In this document: in pieces, positions 1 through 10,122 of the stretch | Position numbering within the stretch: the first letter of the stretch is position 1 | Layout of the letters: every line of letters begins with the position of its first letter | Origin: Cladobotryum mycophilum | Taxonomy: Eukaryota; Ascomycota; Sordariomycetes; Hypocreales; Hypocreaceae | Length of the DNA stretch: 64,000 bases | NCBI GenBank assembly: GCA_036429605.1 | Contig: CM071589.1 | Span: forward strand, 1,240,001 to 1,304,000 | Direction: 5' to 3' | Notes under the pieces: generated by a model | What the model was told of the DNA's origin: nothing | Database searches by the model: none | Seen by the model: only the letters and a program-made list of their open reading frames with translations | Translations under genes and position numbers: made by a program

Positions 1-2
1 TG

Positions 3-410
3 ACCATCATCCCCGCCAATCAACTCGTTGCTCAAAGTCTTTTTCAACCCCTGCCTAGGTTCTTCAGTGAGATTGGCCTCAAGAAGGGTGGCAACGTCTT
101 GGGACTCGATTCTGCCAAGGACAACTCCCTTCTGTGGCTAGGCGCCATTGCTGTCGAAAGCCCAGAGTACGAAGCCATTGTGCGCCGAAAAGCCGCTGCT
201 ATGAAATCTTGCCTGGAGCAATACGCCATTTCCATTAATGCTCTGGTGCCATGGCAGTACCTGAACTACGCCGATCCAAGCCAGAATCCACTCAAGAGCT
301 ACGGTCAACAAAATCTGCAGTTCCTCCGCTCCGTTTCCAGGAAGTACGACCCCAATGGTGTCTTCCAGAACCAGGTTCCTGGCGGATTCAAGCTGTCCAG
401 GGCGGAGTAG
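3..410 (+). CDS. FAD-linked (BBE-type) oxidoreductase, 3' fragment
   Basis: The reading frame is open from the window edge to a TAG at 408-410, so only the last 135 residues are present. The C-terminus has the layout of the berberine-bridge-enzyme (BBE) segment of secreted FAD-linked oxidoreductases: a QPLP motif, a GGNVLGLD stretch, then WQYLNYADPSQNP and a terminal YDPNGVFQNQVPGGFKL. In this family the YxNYxDP and KYDPxxxFxxxxPGGFK patterns form the BBE lobe that covers the flavin. The N-terminal FAD-binding PCMH domain, with its covalent flavin attachment residues, would lie to the left of the window. The substrate cannot be told from this part; such enzymes oxidise sugars or act in secondary metabolism. 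The next real gene is more than 2 kb away. Confidence 0.85.
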   Translation, partial: TIIPANQLVAQSLFQPLPRFFSEIGLKKGGNVLGLDSAKDNSLLWLGAIAVESPEYEAIVRRKAAAMKSCLEQYAISINALVPWQYLNYADPSQNPLKSYGQQNLQFLRSVSRKYDPNGVFQNQVPGGFKLSRAE

Positions 411-1531
411 AGAGCCCATCCAACCGCTCTCTCCAATATAAAACTATCATCTACATAGTATTTTACATTCAAAACCGAGCTGGTAGCTCCTGGGAGGAGG
501 TTTCACATCGATGTATGTCTTAGTGTATTTAATTCATATATTAATTTTTGTACATATGATGTCTCATCATCACTTAGTCGAGTCGCGCTGGCCATTTCTT
601 ATGTTAATAAAACGCACACCGATTTGCACTTGCTAAGTTCATAGCCCATTCTCATGTGATGCTCTTTCCAGATGGTGGCAATCTAGACATTATTTATATC
701 GAAATGGTATCGACAAATGCCTACTTGAAGAAACAACCCAGTCATCGGGTGGCTGTACCGGGGGTTCTACCGACAAATGCGTTTCCGGGTCACGGGAAGC
801 TACGCAGCGGAATTCCTTTTCAAATCACAGGGAAATGTGCGAAGAAATTGGTTTCTGAATCACAGGGAGTTTTGCAACGGGATCCCTTTCCAAATCACAG
901 AAAGCTGCACAGAGACTCTGTGCAGCTGGAAGTTGGACGAAGGGATCGCTTTCCAAACCACAGAGAACTTTGCGAATAAATTCGTTTCCGAATTAGGTGG
1001 AACTCTGCGGAATGCCTACAAAACCAGAAGCTGTACCAAGGGACCCCATTTCAAACCACGAGAAGTTATGTAATGGGGCGTCTTTCCAAACTACAGGGAG
1101 CTGTATGAAGACATTATTTTATATTTCATCGGCAAATAAACGACTCCTTTAACGATATGCTTCCCAACAACAAAAGCGATGAGTCTATCAAAAATTAAGT
1201 CTGGCTTAAATTCTGAAAGTTTAGCCAAAGATGGTTTCCGTGGATTGACAGCTCTTCTCGCTATAAACTTCGGCTCTCTCATCGGTAAGCTTTCCATGTC
1301 CACGATCAGTGCATCTCGAACATCAAAAGTATAGACAAGTTTACTGCCAAAAGTTTATTTCCTACAGTTTTCTGCCAAGACAGGCAAAATATGTCGTCAA
1401 ACCTAAACGGAATGGAATACCTACAGGTTCTTTTCTTGGTACGTAATGTTCTTGCATTCTTCTCTACCCAACTTCCCTCTCTAATTATCGCTTCAAAGTC
1501 TTGTCAGTTCGAGTAACATACTGATTTCACC
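411..1531. other. AT-rich intergenic stretch with decayed minisatellite
   Basis: No intact gene is visible here. The stretch holds the 3' flank of the FAD oxidoreductase, the 35-bp degenerate tandem array at about 735-1118, and on the minus strand a short open segment (about 1354 down to 1091) with protein-like composition but no usable ATG at its beginning. That segment may be a gene remnant. Next to the pseudogene that follows, this looks like a locally decayed, gene-poor patch. Confidence 0.6.
735..1118. repeat. Degenerate 35-bp tandem repeat (about 10 units)
   Basis: Units begin with a TTTCC/TTTTC-like start followed by AAATCACAGG-like sequence, at 782, 817, 852, 887, 950, 985, 1020, 1049 and 1083. 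Most steps are exactly 35 bp; 887 to 950 is 63, and 1020 to 1049 and 1049 to 1083 are 29 and 34. A more divergent unit precedes 782. The approximate consensus is TTTCCAAATCACAGGGAG plus CTGTGCAACGGGATCCC. Because 35 is not a multiple of 3, the array cannot code a simple peptide repeat. Units are heavily diverged, so the array is old or mutated. Confidence 0.75.
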
Positions 1532-2209
1532 ATGGAGTCTCTATATTGGGACTTATTCACATCACCGGCTGACGACTGTCACCATCACACCACTACTGAT
1601 GCGACCTCGTACGAGGCTTCGTCAACAGGGGAGCACTGTGCCAAATGTGAGAAAATCGGGCGCCAGCGAGGCCGGTTAACACGATATAGGCGGCCGTTTC
1701 GGCCTGTGTTGACATCTGCATCGGTGAAAGAAGTTCATCATTCGCGAGATTTGTGCCTTAGCGTGGATATTCCAAGCTTTTTTGATTGTTTGTTTTCGAT
1801 AGGGGTGAAGCGGACGTGTTTACCTTGGAACAGAGTGAAGAGAATGATTGTGTACGAGGATGGAAGGGAACGAAAGATGGAGGTGAATCCGTTGGATTAA
1901 AAGGTTCATTCTGTAGCGATGTCGCCCAACGGCCTGGATCATGTGTTTGAAGAGATTTTATGCAAGCCTCGATTCCAGACTAGGCAAATGTTTAACAACC
2001 TTGCGTCTTTCATCATGTCTCCTCAGCGGGTGATTCTGGATAGATATGTAGATGGCAGAGGGGTTCTGTTTGTTTGGTAAAATGATGAAGTCAGCCATTG
2101 GAGTGCCTACTACGTCTAGGTGCCAGCATTACGTAGGTGTTTGGTACCTTGGCCCAAGTCACTCATGGTTCAGGTTATATCTGCATTTGCCTGCTTCACC
2201 GACGCATAA
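1532..2209 (+). pseudogene. Decayed protein-coding gene, one frame with four stops
   Basis: An ATG at 1532 in good context (CACCATGG) opens a 122-codon frame that ends in TAA at 1898-1900. The same frame continues with protein-like composition through TAA at 2078-2080, TAG at 2117-2119 and TAA at 2207-2209. Segments such as LDHVFEEILCKPRFQTRQMF and SFIMSPQRVILDRYVDGRG lie after the first stop. Retaining one frame over about 680 bp with only TAA/TAG interruptions suggests nonsense mutations in a former gene rather than random sequence. C-to-T change at Gln codons, as caused by repeat-induced point mutation (RIP), would produce this pattern. The product is not recognised; an early CAKCEKIGRQRG segment has a CxxC pair. 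Alternatively only the first 122 codons are a short gene. Confidence 0.45.
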
Positions 2210-2487
2210 GTATCATGAAGTGTAGAATTTACAAACTAGATCATATAACATTCACTTGAGTTTTATTGTTCGCAATCTATTTAAAACGAACATAACGAAT
2301 CTGTGGTAAGCCATCTATTCATTTAACCCTTGCCTCGAGTTTGAGTTACTTGGGCGACTCACCCCACCATTTCTATCTGCTGCTACCCCACATCAAATCA
2401 TAACGACACACTCACCAACATCAGTACAGCTGTATAGCTTCGGAGCTTCATACAAACACCACAACTACCAGACCAACAACCATCAAA

Positions 2488-3708
2488 ATGCCTTCCGACC
2501 TAGACGCTCTCATTGATATGGGCTTCGAGAAAGCTCGAGCTAAAATCGCTGTCAAGAAATCCGGAGGACGTGAGCTTCACCCCCTTCCGCCCCCCCTTCT
2601 TTCACCGTCTGTTCATCTTATGCCTAACATTCATTCAGTACAGGGTGCCCTGCAGTGGCTGGAGGACAACCAAGATAAGTCCTTGGAGGATATCCAAGCA
2701 GCCGAAGAGGCGAGAAAGGACGACGACGAGGAAGACGCGGATACCAAGGCCCAGATTACCGAGCTTGAGACTGGTCAGGCTGCCAAGTCTCTCATTTGCA
2801 ATGACTGTGGCAAGCGCTTCAGGAACCATGATTTGGCCAGCTATCACGCAACGAAGACGTATGACCCCCTTGCTTGTTTTCTTCTCTCCTTTCTCTTCTT
2901 CCTTTTCTTTCTTCAAAAATCGACATTCAATCTACTGCTTTCTAGATTCTAACACGTATCATCATCACAGTGAGCACACTGACTTCTCTGAATCAACCGA
3001 CGAGCTCGCACCTCTCACCGAGGATGAGAAGAAAGCCAAATTAGAAGAACTTAGAGAGCGACTCCAGGCCAAGAGGGCAGTACAGGCTTCCCAGGACAAG
3101 GAAGACGCCAAGCGAAACGAGGTACTCTTTCACTTTATGTTATTATTACCATTATAGCATTTTCTTTCTTAGGCTACGTTCATTCTAACATGTTTTTACA
3201 GAAAATTCGCCAAAAGTCCACCAAGGAGAGCCAAGAAGCCAAGGAGGAACTCGCCCGCAAAGAGCAGATCAAAGAGGCCCAACGCAAACGCCAGGAAAAG
3301 TTTGAGGATGCCGAAGCCAAGAAGCGCATCAAGGCCAAGATCGAGGCCGACAAGGCCGAGCGTCGCCGTAAGGCCGAAGAGGAAAAGGCCGCTCGCGAGG
3401 GCAGGGCTCCCGCAGAAGTCGCCGCTCCTGCTGCTCCGGCCCCTGCGGCGGCCGCTGCACCGAGGCCAAAGGCTGATCACTCGGAGGCGAAGCTGAAGCT
3501 GCAGACGGACTCGGGCAGCATCTTGAAGACGCTGCCGGCGGAGACGACGCTGTTTGAGGTTGCGCAGCAGTTGCAGGCCGAGACGGGCAAGGAGGTTACT
3601 AGTTTCATGATGACCTTCCCCAGGAAGACATTCCAGGGAGACGTGGATTTCTCCAAGACGCTGAAGGAGGCGGGGCTTGTGCCTTCAGCCGTTCTCATCG
3701 TCAAATGA
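2488..3708 (+). CDS. UBA-UBX domain protein with embedded zinc finger (UBXN1/SAKS1-like)
   Basis: Four exons give 319 residues: 2488-2569, 2639-2858, 2971-3121 and 3202-3708. Each intron has GT..AG ends and the phases match. The N-terminus (about 4-40, DALIDMGFEKARAKIAVKKSGG) is a UBA domain, which binds ubiquitin. Around residues 83-110 there is a C2H2-like finger (CNDCGKRF..HATKTEH) cut by intron 2. A long Lys/Glu-rich coiled coil follows (about 115-225), then an Ala/Pro linker, and a C-terminal UBX domain (about 235-319) that by family knowledge docks on Cdc48/p97. The protein should be an adaptor linking ubiquitinated clients to Cdc48. The start is set by CAAAATGCC and by the UBA fold beginning at once. 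The first intron acceptor was placed at TTCAG (2638) because this restores the GGLQGAL core of the UBA domain. Confidence 0.93.
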
Positions 3709-4094
3709 TGAGTGTGAAGTTGTTGCTGGGCTAGGGGTGACTTGGGTTTTTAGATTAACTGCGGCGCATCTATACATCGCATTCAATGTAGTGAGCAATA
3801 AGCGCACATAATTCATTGCCTTGTCACGAAAAGAAAGACCTCATGGTCAACACAAGAATTGCACTTCATGACGCGATTTCTTTTATTTTCAGAGTCATCT
3901 AATTGACCAGTCCCCCCGCGTGAACTCCGTCGTTGAGAGCATTCATCATATAATTCTTATGAATGAAGCTACTCTGTCCAGACGCAGGATATAGCGCCCA
4001 CTCCATCCTGTATGATCGATCGATTGTGTGATACCCCGTAACCATGCAGTTGAAGTACAAAGAAGCAAGAAAACAGTCGTCGTGGCGTGGTTGT
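3709..4094. other. Convergent 3' intergenic region
   Basis: This is the shared 3' flank between the UBX gene (+) and the P1 gene (-). It is AT-rich and must hold both polyadenylation regions. I see no gene or structured element. Confidence 0.6.
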
Positions 4095-4727
4095 TTAGTC
4101 GAAGAGACCGAAGCCCATATCCTCGTCGGACTCCTCCTTCTCTGTAGCCAATGTGTTAGTGATTACTGCGGAATTTTGTGCGGGTTGAAGAATGGAAATG
4201 CGACGCACCCTCTTCCTTCTCCTCCTCGACGGCAGCCTCGGTGGCACCACCGGCAGCAGCAGCACCACCGGCAGCGGGGGCGGCACCACCACCAGAGCCA
4301 ACGTTGACAAGGAGATCCTTTACGTCCTTGCCCTCCAGAGCCTACAAAATTTCCCTCTTCGTCAGCAAACCAAGTTTTTTTTCCTCGTCTTGTGTCGGAT
4401 TGGATGTATCGATCAATTTCGTACCTTGGCGAAGATGGTTGCCCAGATGGGCTCAACATTCTCGATCTTAGCGGCGTTGATCAGGGAGGTGAGCTTGTCG
4501 GCCTGAAAATCCGTAACGTCGTCGCATTAGCACTCAAACGCACAACCCATTTTATTTATACCAAAAAACTATCGAACCCGCGCGCGGGGCAGGAATTCCA
4601 AGTTTCTTGAATTTGCGGCCCCGCGCGCGCAGCCCGTAGAAAAATAATGTGAACTTACGGTGATCTCAACGCCATCGTCGGCGAGGATCAGGGCCGCGTA
4701 GGAAGAAGCTTGCTCGGCGACAGACAT
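4095..4727 (-). CDS. rpp1: 60S acidic ribosomal protein P1
   Basis: The minus-strand exons, in coding order, are 4727-4659, 4502-4425, 4341-4209 and 4141-4095, giving 108 residues. All three introns have GT..AG ends with consistent phases. The protein begins MSVAEQASSYAALILADDG, continues with a helical core ending IWATIFAKALEGKDVKDLL, then an Ala/Gly hinge, an acidic Glu/Lys run, and the invariant C-terminus EESDEDMGFGLFD. That tail is the mark of stalk P-proteins that recruit elongation factors. The N-terminus (ASSYAALILADDGVEIT) is the P1 rather than the P2 type. P1 acts as a P1-P2 dimer on P0 in the 60S stalk. Three introns in so short a gene are normal for fungal ribosomal protein genes. 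The gene is divergently paired with the UPF0662 gene. Confidence 0.95.
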
Positions 4728-5546
4728 TGTGATGTGAGTTGTCGGGGGGTTGCAGGTTGGAGATGAGGGTTTCTGCGTGGTGTTTTGGACAATTCAATTA
4801 TCACCCGAAGTAGCTGGACCACAGAAATTACCCTGGTCGGAATTTCGTTTGGAGGGCTTGAAGACCTAAAGTGCGTGGGTCAAGTGTTTTTCCGTGTGCC
4901 GTGCATGGCCTGCAGCCGAAGGACGGATCCCATTGGCCGATAATGATTAGCGATTGCTGGGCCAATCAGAGCGCGGGATTAGCTGCGAGCTGGTTTGATC
5001 CCTTACGTCGTCACTATCTCAATGCATCCATACGCATTCCAGAGCACCCACCCCACCTTAAAAGGATTCCCCACCATTACATTACCCTCCCTCCCCCTGC
5101 TGTACGTTCGTTCATACGTACGTACATACAGTATTACAGAAGCAGCGCCAGTATCCGCAGCATTGCGACTCCATCAACACAGCGCGCCGAAAATGCAACT
5201 TTGCCATTATTAATCACACGGCTATCAAACACCCCCGGTACCACCTCACTCCTTTGCATCCAGACAATTATTTGCTCGCAGACGGGACGACAGGAACTAG
5301 ATCAAACTCACTCCAAGACCTGTTGGAAATTCGAAGCTATCTTATTAGGAACCAACCCCGCGGTTGGCTGCCTCAACAATAACAATAACCTCGGAAGGGC
5401 TGGGAATTGGTGTTTCGACGACTTTGTCCAACCAAACCAAATTCTCCCACCGACTGCAACCCAATTGCGCCCCATTTCTCGTTTTTTATCTTGAATACTC
5501 ATCACATTCCCTCCCCCTTCTCTACGATAACAGAGGAGACCTCAAA
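4728..5546. promoter_or_regulatory. Divergent promoter between P1 and UPF0662 genes, with CCAAT boxes
   Basis: These 0.8 kb lie between the divergent start codons at 4727 (-) and 5547 (+). A CCAATCA box lies at 4962-4968 and an inverted one (ATTGG) at 4932-4936, 26 bp apart. In fungi such boxes bind the HAP/CBC complex. The rest is CT-rich leader towards the UPF0662 gene. Open frames in it, including one of 207 codons, have no coding character and are read as leader sequence. Confidence 0.5.
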
Positions 5547-7118
5547 ATGGATACGCCGGCAGTTCCGTTACCGCAAGATGCCAGAGAACGAGTCATCCTG
5601 GATCGTCTAATCGAAATCCGCGACCAGCTTCTCTTACTCAAGCAAGATCGAACAACATATATCCGAAGCCAAGATGTCATTCCTCTCTCTGACGAGACAA
5701 TGGCCAAGGTCAAGGAGCTCAGCGAGATCCGCGCCGAGACTACGACTCAAGAGGAGAACAGACGTAGGTCACTCTCAGCGTCCCTACAAGAAGACGCACA
5801 GCTAATACTTTGGGAATAGTTGACAAGGTCTTGGAAAGTTGCTTTCAGCTCCTCTCCCTATTCTTCCTAACCATAGGTCGCAATAATGAAATCCCCGCCA
5901 CCTTTGCGGTGACATCCACGATCAAGCGACTACTTGACCATCTCCTCGAGGCGGACCTATACTCAGCAAAGGACTTGGAAAGCATAAAGTCGACGTTGGT
6001 AAATCTCTCCGATAGCATCAACCAGGCCACGGAAAGTGAATGCATGTCAAAAATCTCACCATACCTTCTCAAGCTCTTATCTACCAGAGTAGAAAAGTGT
6101 CAGACAATGTTGGAGACCCTTCAAAAGAGGCTTGGGCGCATTGGAGAACCGCTGCTCGCGACTCACGAAAGACTTATTTCCATACTGCGATGCATCTCTT
6201 TGGCGAATACGAAAGCAAAGGTAGGGATTGATGCTTACATCACTTCAAGTTGAAATCTCGCTAATTATGGTGTAATGTAGTTCTCAACCACTGAAGTACA
6301 GAAATTACAGAAGCAGCTTCATGAGGTTGGTGAGAAACGCAAAGATGGTGTATTTGTTGCCGAAGATGGCTCTGTGCCTCCGGGATCCCAGGAAATCAAT
6401 GAACTGTACCAGCGATGCGTCAAGTGGTCAGAGGCGGTTTTGGAGCGGTAAGCGGTACACAACTTCCAAAGTATGCATACAGTCTAACGATTTCCAGAAA
6501 GGGCAACATGTCCGAACAGTTCCGACCAACATACGACACTCTTGTCGGCATTCGCAACGACTTAGAAAAACTGTCGCTTACACAAGCATGGTCGCTTCGC
6601 GAGACAGACTTGTACGATTGGCAACGTCAGCTTGACAAGATCGATGAAAGCCGTCAAAACGGTAATTTCTATGATGACAAGGGACGTCCAGCCGACTTAT
6701 GGACGCAGCGAACGCTGTTGTATCTAATTAGACGAAGCTACGCCTACATTTATTCTTTTATCCTCGCATCGGAGCCGGTATCAGAAGCTCTTCTTCCCAT
6801 ATACAATCAGCTTCAAACTTTGAAGCGATGTTTGATTGAGGTCAAGGACAGCGGCGGTGTCTCATCGGTCCGTGAGCTATACCCATACAGCATGAAGGTA
6901 CGTTTTCCTATTCCATTGCCTACGGGAGTCTTGGCTCTAACATGGTTTAGCTTAATTCTCTCGACAACCTGCGCGTAGAGGGCAAGTTTGTTGTCAACGG
7001 CGACGTTCCCGAAGGCCAGGGCAGTGTTAGCGAGTTGCTTGCGGAATGCTTCGATTTGAGCTACGACTTGAAGGTTGCCGCAGAGGAAGCTGCCCTAGCA
7101 ACCGAGAATGGCGAGTAA
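5547..7118 (+). CDS. UPF0662 (DUF2408) family protein
   Basis: Five exons give 450 residues: 5547-5763, 5820-6220, 6281-6447, 6498-6897 and 6951-7118. All junctions are GT..AG with matching phases. The N-terminal block (ERVILDRLIEIRDQLLLLKQDRT) and the helical segment FQLLSLFFLTIGRNNEIPATF fit the UPF0662 family as I recall it; so do the later TLVGIRNDLEKL and LLYLIRRSYAYIYSF blocks and the C-terminal GQGSVSELLAECFDLSYDLK. The protein is nearly all helical, with no signal peptide or clear membrane anchor. The family is conserved in fungi but has no assigned biochemical role. The start ATG at 5547 has the CTCAAAATGG context and gives the expected N-terminus. A possible 39-nt intron at 5838-5876 was considered, but it would remove part of the conserved block, so it was left as coding. 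Confidence 0.87.
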
Positions 7119-7489
7119 AACATGTGGCAAAGTTGGGAAATTCAACGCTTTTTGGGTACGGAGTTATAATCATGGTGCTCGGTGCTAATGTGGTGGTTTG
7201 GGACCTCGGGCTATTACTTGCTTGAAAGCCGGCTGAGAAAACAAGGCCGGGCTCTTCATGTGGAGTGATGCCTCCTTGATGTGCATCACACATATATGGG
7301 CTTTTTCTTGGTTTCAATCTGCTTTCTTCGTTTTAAGATTTAGGACTTTCCAGCAATGGCAACTGTCAGCAGCGCTGGCTTAAGAATGGCAACACTGGAT
7401 TTGGTTTCCTTTCACTTGTGATGTGGCAGCCAGTGCATATATCCATGTTAATACGATTATTACCGGAATTTATCCAACCTTTCAACTTC
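7119..7489. other. Convergent 3' region
   Basis: This stretch lies between the stop codons of the UPF0662 gene (+) and the YCII gene (-). I see no gene. It should contain both 3' UTRs. Confidence 0.6.
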
Positions 7490-8107
7490 TCATTCGAACC
7501 TGAAGGCTTTCTTAAAGGGAAGGATTTGGGCCTGCTCTCATTAGTCCTACAATTCATACAAGTTGGTCTTGATGGTGGATAGAATCGACTTACTTTCTCA
7601 ACGTCCCACACTCCCGAAGTGCTGTAGATGTCCTTCTTCATTATCTCAATAATCTCCTCTTTCGATTCAGCCAAGACGACAAATGTGCTGCCATAGAAGT
7701 CCCAACCAGACGGATCATCGCCTGATGGGAGGTCCTTGAGGAGACCACCTAGCTCCATCGTGTCAGTGAACATTTCCCCTCTTGGACAGTGATATGGACA
7801 AGCCGGAGCTCCACGTACCTCCCATTTTCCAGTTTCCAGACTCCAGCCCTGGCTTCAGGCCCTCAAAGTGCTTTCTATCTTGGTGTCAGATTCATGCTCT
7901 TACGGAGAGAGTTTGTACAGCGATGGATCTGTAAAGCATTACTTACGGTCTGACCTCGAGACGCAAGTCCTTTACGCCGGGCTTGTCAGGGACGACAACA
8001 AGGAATTCGTGCTTCTGGGCAGCAGTGGCCATTGTTCTGAATTGCAATGGTTGAGTGTGTGAAAATAGTGTTGGTGCGAAACGGCGAGCGACTAATCTAG
8101 CAGCCAT
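7490..8107 (-). CDS. YCII-domain protein, probable mitochondrial form
   Basis: The exons in coding order are 8107-7947, 7874-7819, 7778-7594 and 7531-7490, giving 147 residues with consistent phases. The body matches the YCII-related fold: HEFLVVVPDKPG, then LEVRPKHFEGLKPGLESGNWKMGG, the DxxxxSGWDFYGSTFVVLAESKEE region and SGVWDVEKAQILPFKKAFRFE. YCII proteins are small alpha/beta-barrel enzymes or oxygenase-like proteins of mostly unknown substrate. The first 30 residues (MAARLVARRFAPTLF..QFRT) are Arg-rich with no acids, like a mitochondrial presequence. A second in-frame Met (codon at 8032-8030, MATAAQ) lies just before the domain and would give a cytosolic form. The last exon is only 42 nt and is assigned by the LPFKKAFRFE ending typical of the family. 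Confidence 0.85.
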
Positions 8108-9120
8108 TGGATGAGGAGGAGGAAGAGGAGCGCTATTTACGCTCTTGGTGCGAGGCGTACCGCGGCTACAGTAGGTTTTATATATTACCAAGGTATTTTA
8201 GATATCAAATTCGTACTTCAGAAGCGGAGTAGAGACGGAACGGAATATGCAGGCGTTTAGGCGCGCCCTTGAGTGATGATTGGATGCTTTAGGGTAGCTT
8301 CTATGCGGGGGTGAGACACGGGATGTTGTCGAAGGGTGATGACTTATATCATCCAGGGCATTGTGGTGATAATTTAGCCGGAATATCTTGTGCAGGAAAT
8401 AGTTGGATAATATATATGTATAATGACATATATTTTAATTTATGCATTTACATATGCCAGGCCTATAATGGATTTGATAGGTATCTGAAATATGGAATAT
8501 CCGGATTTCTTATGAAGCTGTGGAGACAGATGCTGGGGAGTCGTCATGAAGAAGGGGCGTGTGTCAATGCTAAGGCCAGTCCCTCACATCCACGCATGGC
8601 GGATCAACATTGAGCTGCAAGCCCTTGCAGTGGTGTTGATTCTTGGAGCCCGAATGATGCTTGCCAAGCCTTTGCCAGCGTCAGTGGATGCCATCATAAT
8701 GTTTGACTTTAAGCCACTCCACGAGAGATCATCACCACCAACTCGGTAGCTTTGCTCTGGAGGCAAATCAGGGTTTGATGGGCGACGGAACCCATATATT
8801 TTTGAGATTCCAGGAGATCAATGCAGAGGCACCGAATCTTCATGCTTCTGATGTCGGCTACACCGCGAATCGAGAATCATTACGCGGACCTGGTTGCAGC
8901 CCGTCTATGAACGCATGTTTGGAATTTCATATTATCATCCATACGTCACCTTTGGGAACAGGGTAAACTTATACAAAATAACGCATCCGGTCTTCTCGTC
9001 ATGCCCCTCAACACAACCATCCAGAGAATATAATACGACAACAAAACCTAACAAGAGAAGCATCAGAAAAGACGTCAACATCAAAACCTCAAGTTATGCT
9101 CTCGCAACGATAGCCCAATC
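8108..9120. other. Divergent intergenic region
   Basis: About 1 kb separates the YCII gene start (-) from the small unknown gene at 9121 (+). It is AT-rich around 8400-8520 and contains no coding frame I would defend. It is likely promoter DNA for both genes. Confidence 0.5.
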
Positions 9121-9441
9121 ATGGCCTACAAACAGCCACACGACAGAGATCGCACCGTGTACATCATCATCCACCAAGACCACACGGCCGCCACCGTCCT
9201 GGGAGTCTTTGCCGAGTTGCAAGACGCAAACAGGGACTGTTTGTGGCATGCCTCCAAAGCGGGCGTCGATCTCATCCAAGAGTCGTCAACCATGGGCCCC
9301 GACAAGGCACATCTTTCGCCAACTGAGCCTGCTCGATGGGACACAGCGGACGGAGTATCGTGCTGGGTTGAGAGCCATATAGTCGAGCCAAGCAGAGTTA
9401 TTGCGCCGGCAGCATTATTTTCGGTTCGAAAGACAAGGTGA
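9121..9441 (+). CDS. Small conserved hypothetical protein (106 aa)
   Basis: A single exon runs from ATG in CAATCATGG context to TGA at 9439-9441. The protein begins with a beta-strand-like stretch (DRTVYIIIHQDHTAATVLGVF), then an alpha-helix-like ELQDANRDCLWHASKAG, and later ARWDTADGVSCWVESHIVEPS. The pattern of a short strand, a helix rich in small residues and a WxxxDGxxCWVExH motif recalls small fungal proteins of unknown function, but I can name no family. It has no signal peptide or membrane segment. It shares a divergent promoter region with the YCII gene. Coding status rests on amino-acid composition and the start context. Confidence 0.6.
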   Translation: MAYKQPHDRDRTVYIIIHQDHTAATVLGVFAELQDANRDCLWHASKAGVDLIQESSTMGPDKAHLSPTEPARWDTADGVSCWVESHIVEPSRVIAPAALFSVRKTR

Positions 9442-10122
9442 ACTGCCTTATTCGATAGGTGCGGTACCTATGGTGGGGTGGCTTGAATAGTTGGGGTGAC
9501 AGCTGTGTGGCGCAAACTTGGGGGGGGGAGGATGAAGCTGAACAAGACACAATGAGCGACTGCCTACCTAGGTAGGTACCCATAGGCTATAACACTGGCT
9601 GGGGCCGGTGGGGACGGTTTAGGGGAGACACTGGTCAAAGAAGAATGAATCAATTTATTGAATCAATCAACATTAGCTACCAAGATCTAGACTATCCTGT
9701 CCATTGTTTGAAACTTTTGTGCATCTGGTAGGGGAAAGTGGTTAGACTTGACATTCAAGACAGAGAACGCTACTGTACCTACAGAGGACTGGCCGCTGGT
9801 GCATCGGACTGACACGCCACGTTTTTCAGTTGCTTCTAGGCGGCGGAAGCGCTGAAGATTGGTGGGGTAGCCCGCCGAAACCTGCCAAGAGCCCCCTGAA
9901 GCTGCGCCTCACTGTTCCATCCACTGAACCGAAATCCAATAATTAAAGGCCGCGTATCCCCTCTCTCACTACATTTCAAGGTCACCCACCCCCACGCCCT
10001 ATAGCGAGGAACTGCATGAGAACCCCGTCGCGCGTGGGCTCGTTCCGGTTTTCAATTCTTTTCTGCATGCGCAGGGTGAGCTTGGTGGATGCTTCGCTTC
10101 GAGACATTGTCGCTTTATCATA
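9442..10122. other. Intergenic region upstream of bzz1
   Basis: This holds the 3' flank of the small gene and the bzz1 leader. There is a G9-type run near 9520-9528 and AT-rich sequence at 9640-9720. No gene is supported. Confidence 0.5.

Noticed and set aside
4871..5494. 207-codon plus-strand frame between P1 and UPF0662
   Set aside because: Lies in the divergent promoter/leader with CCAAT boxes; the composition is not protein-like.
5838..5876. 39-nt intron in the UPF0662 gene (GTTGCT..CATAG)
   Set aside because: Shorter than normal fungal introns, and it would delete the FQLLSLFFLTIG block that I recall as part of the family.
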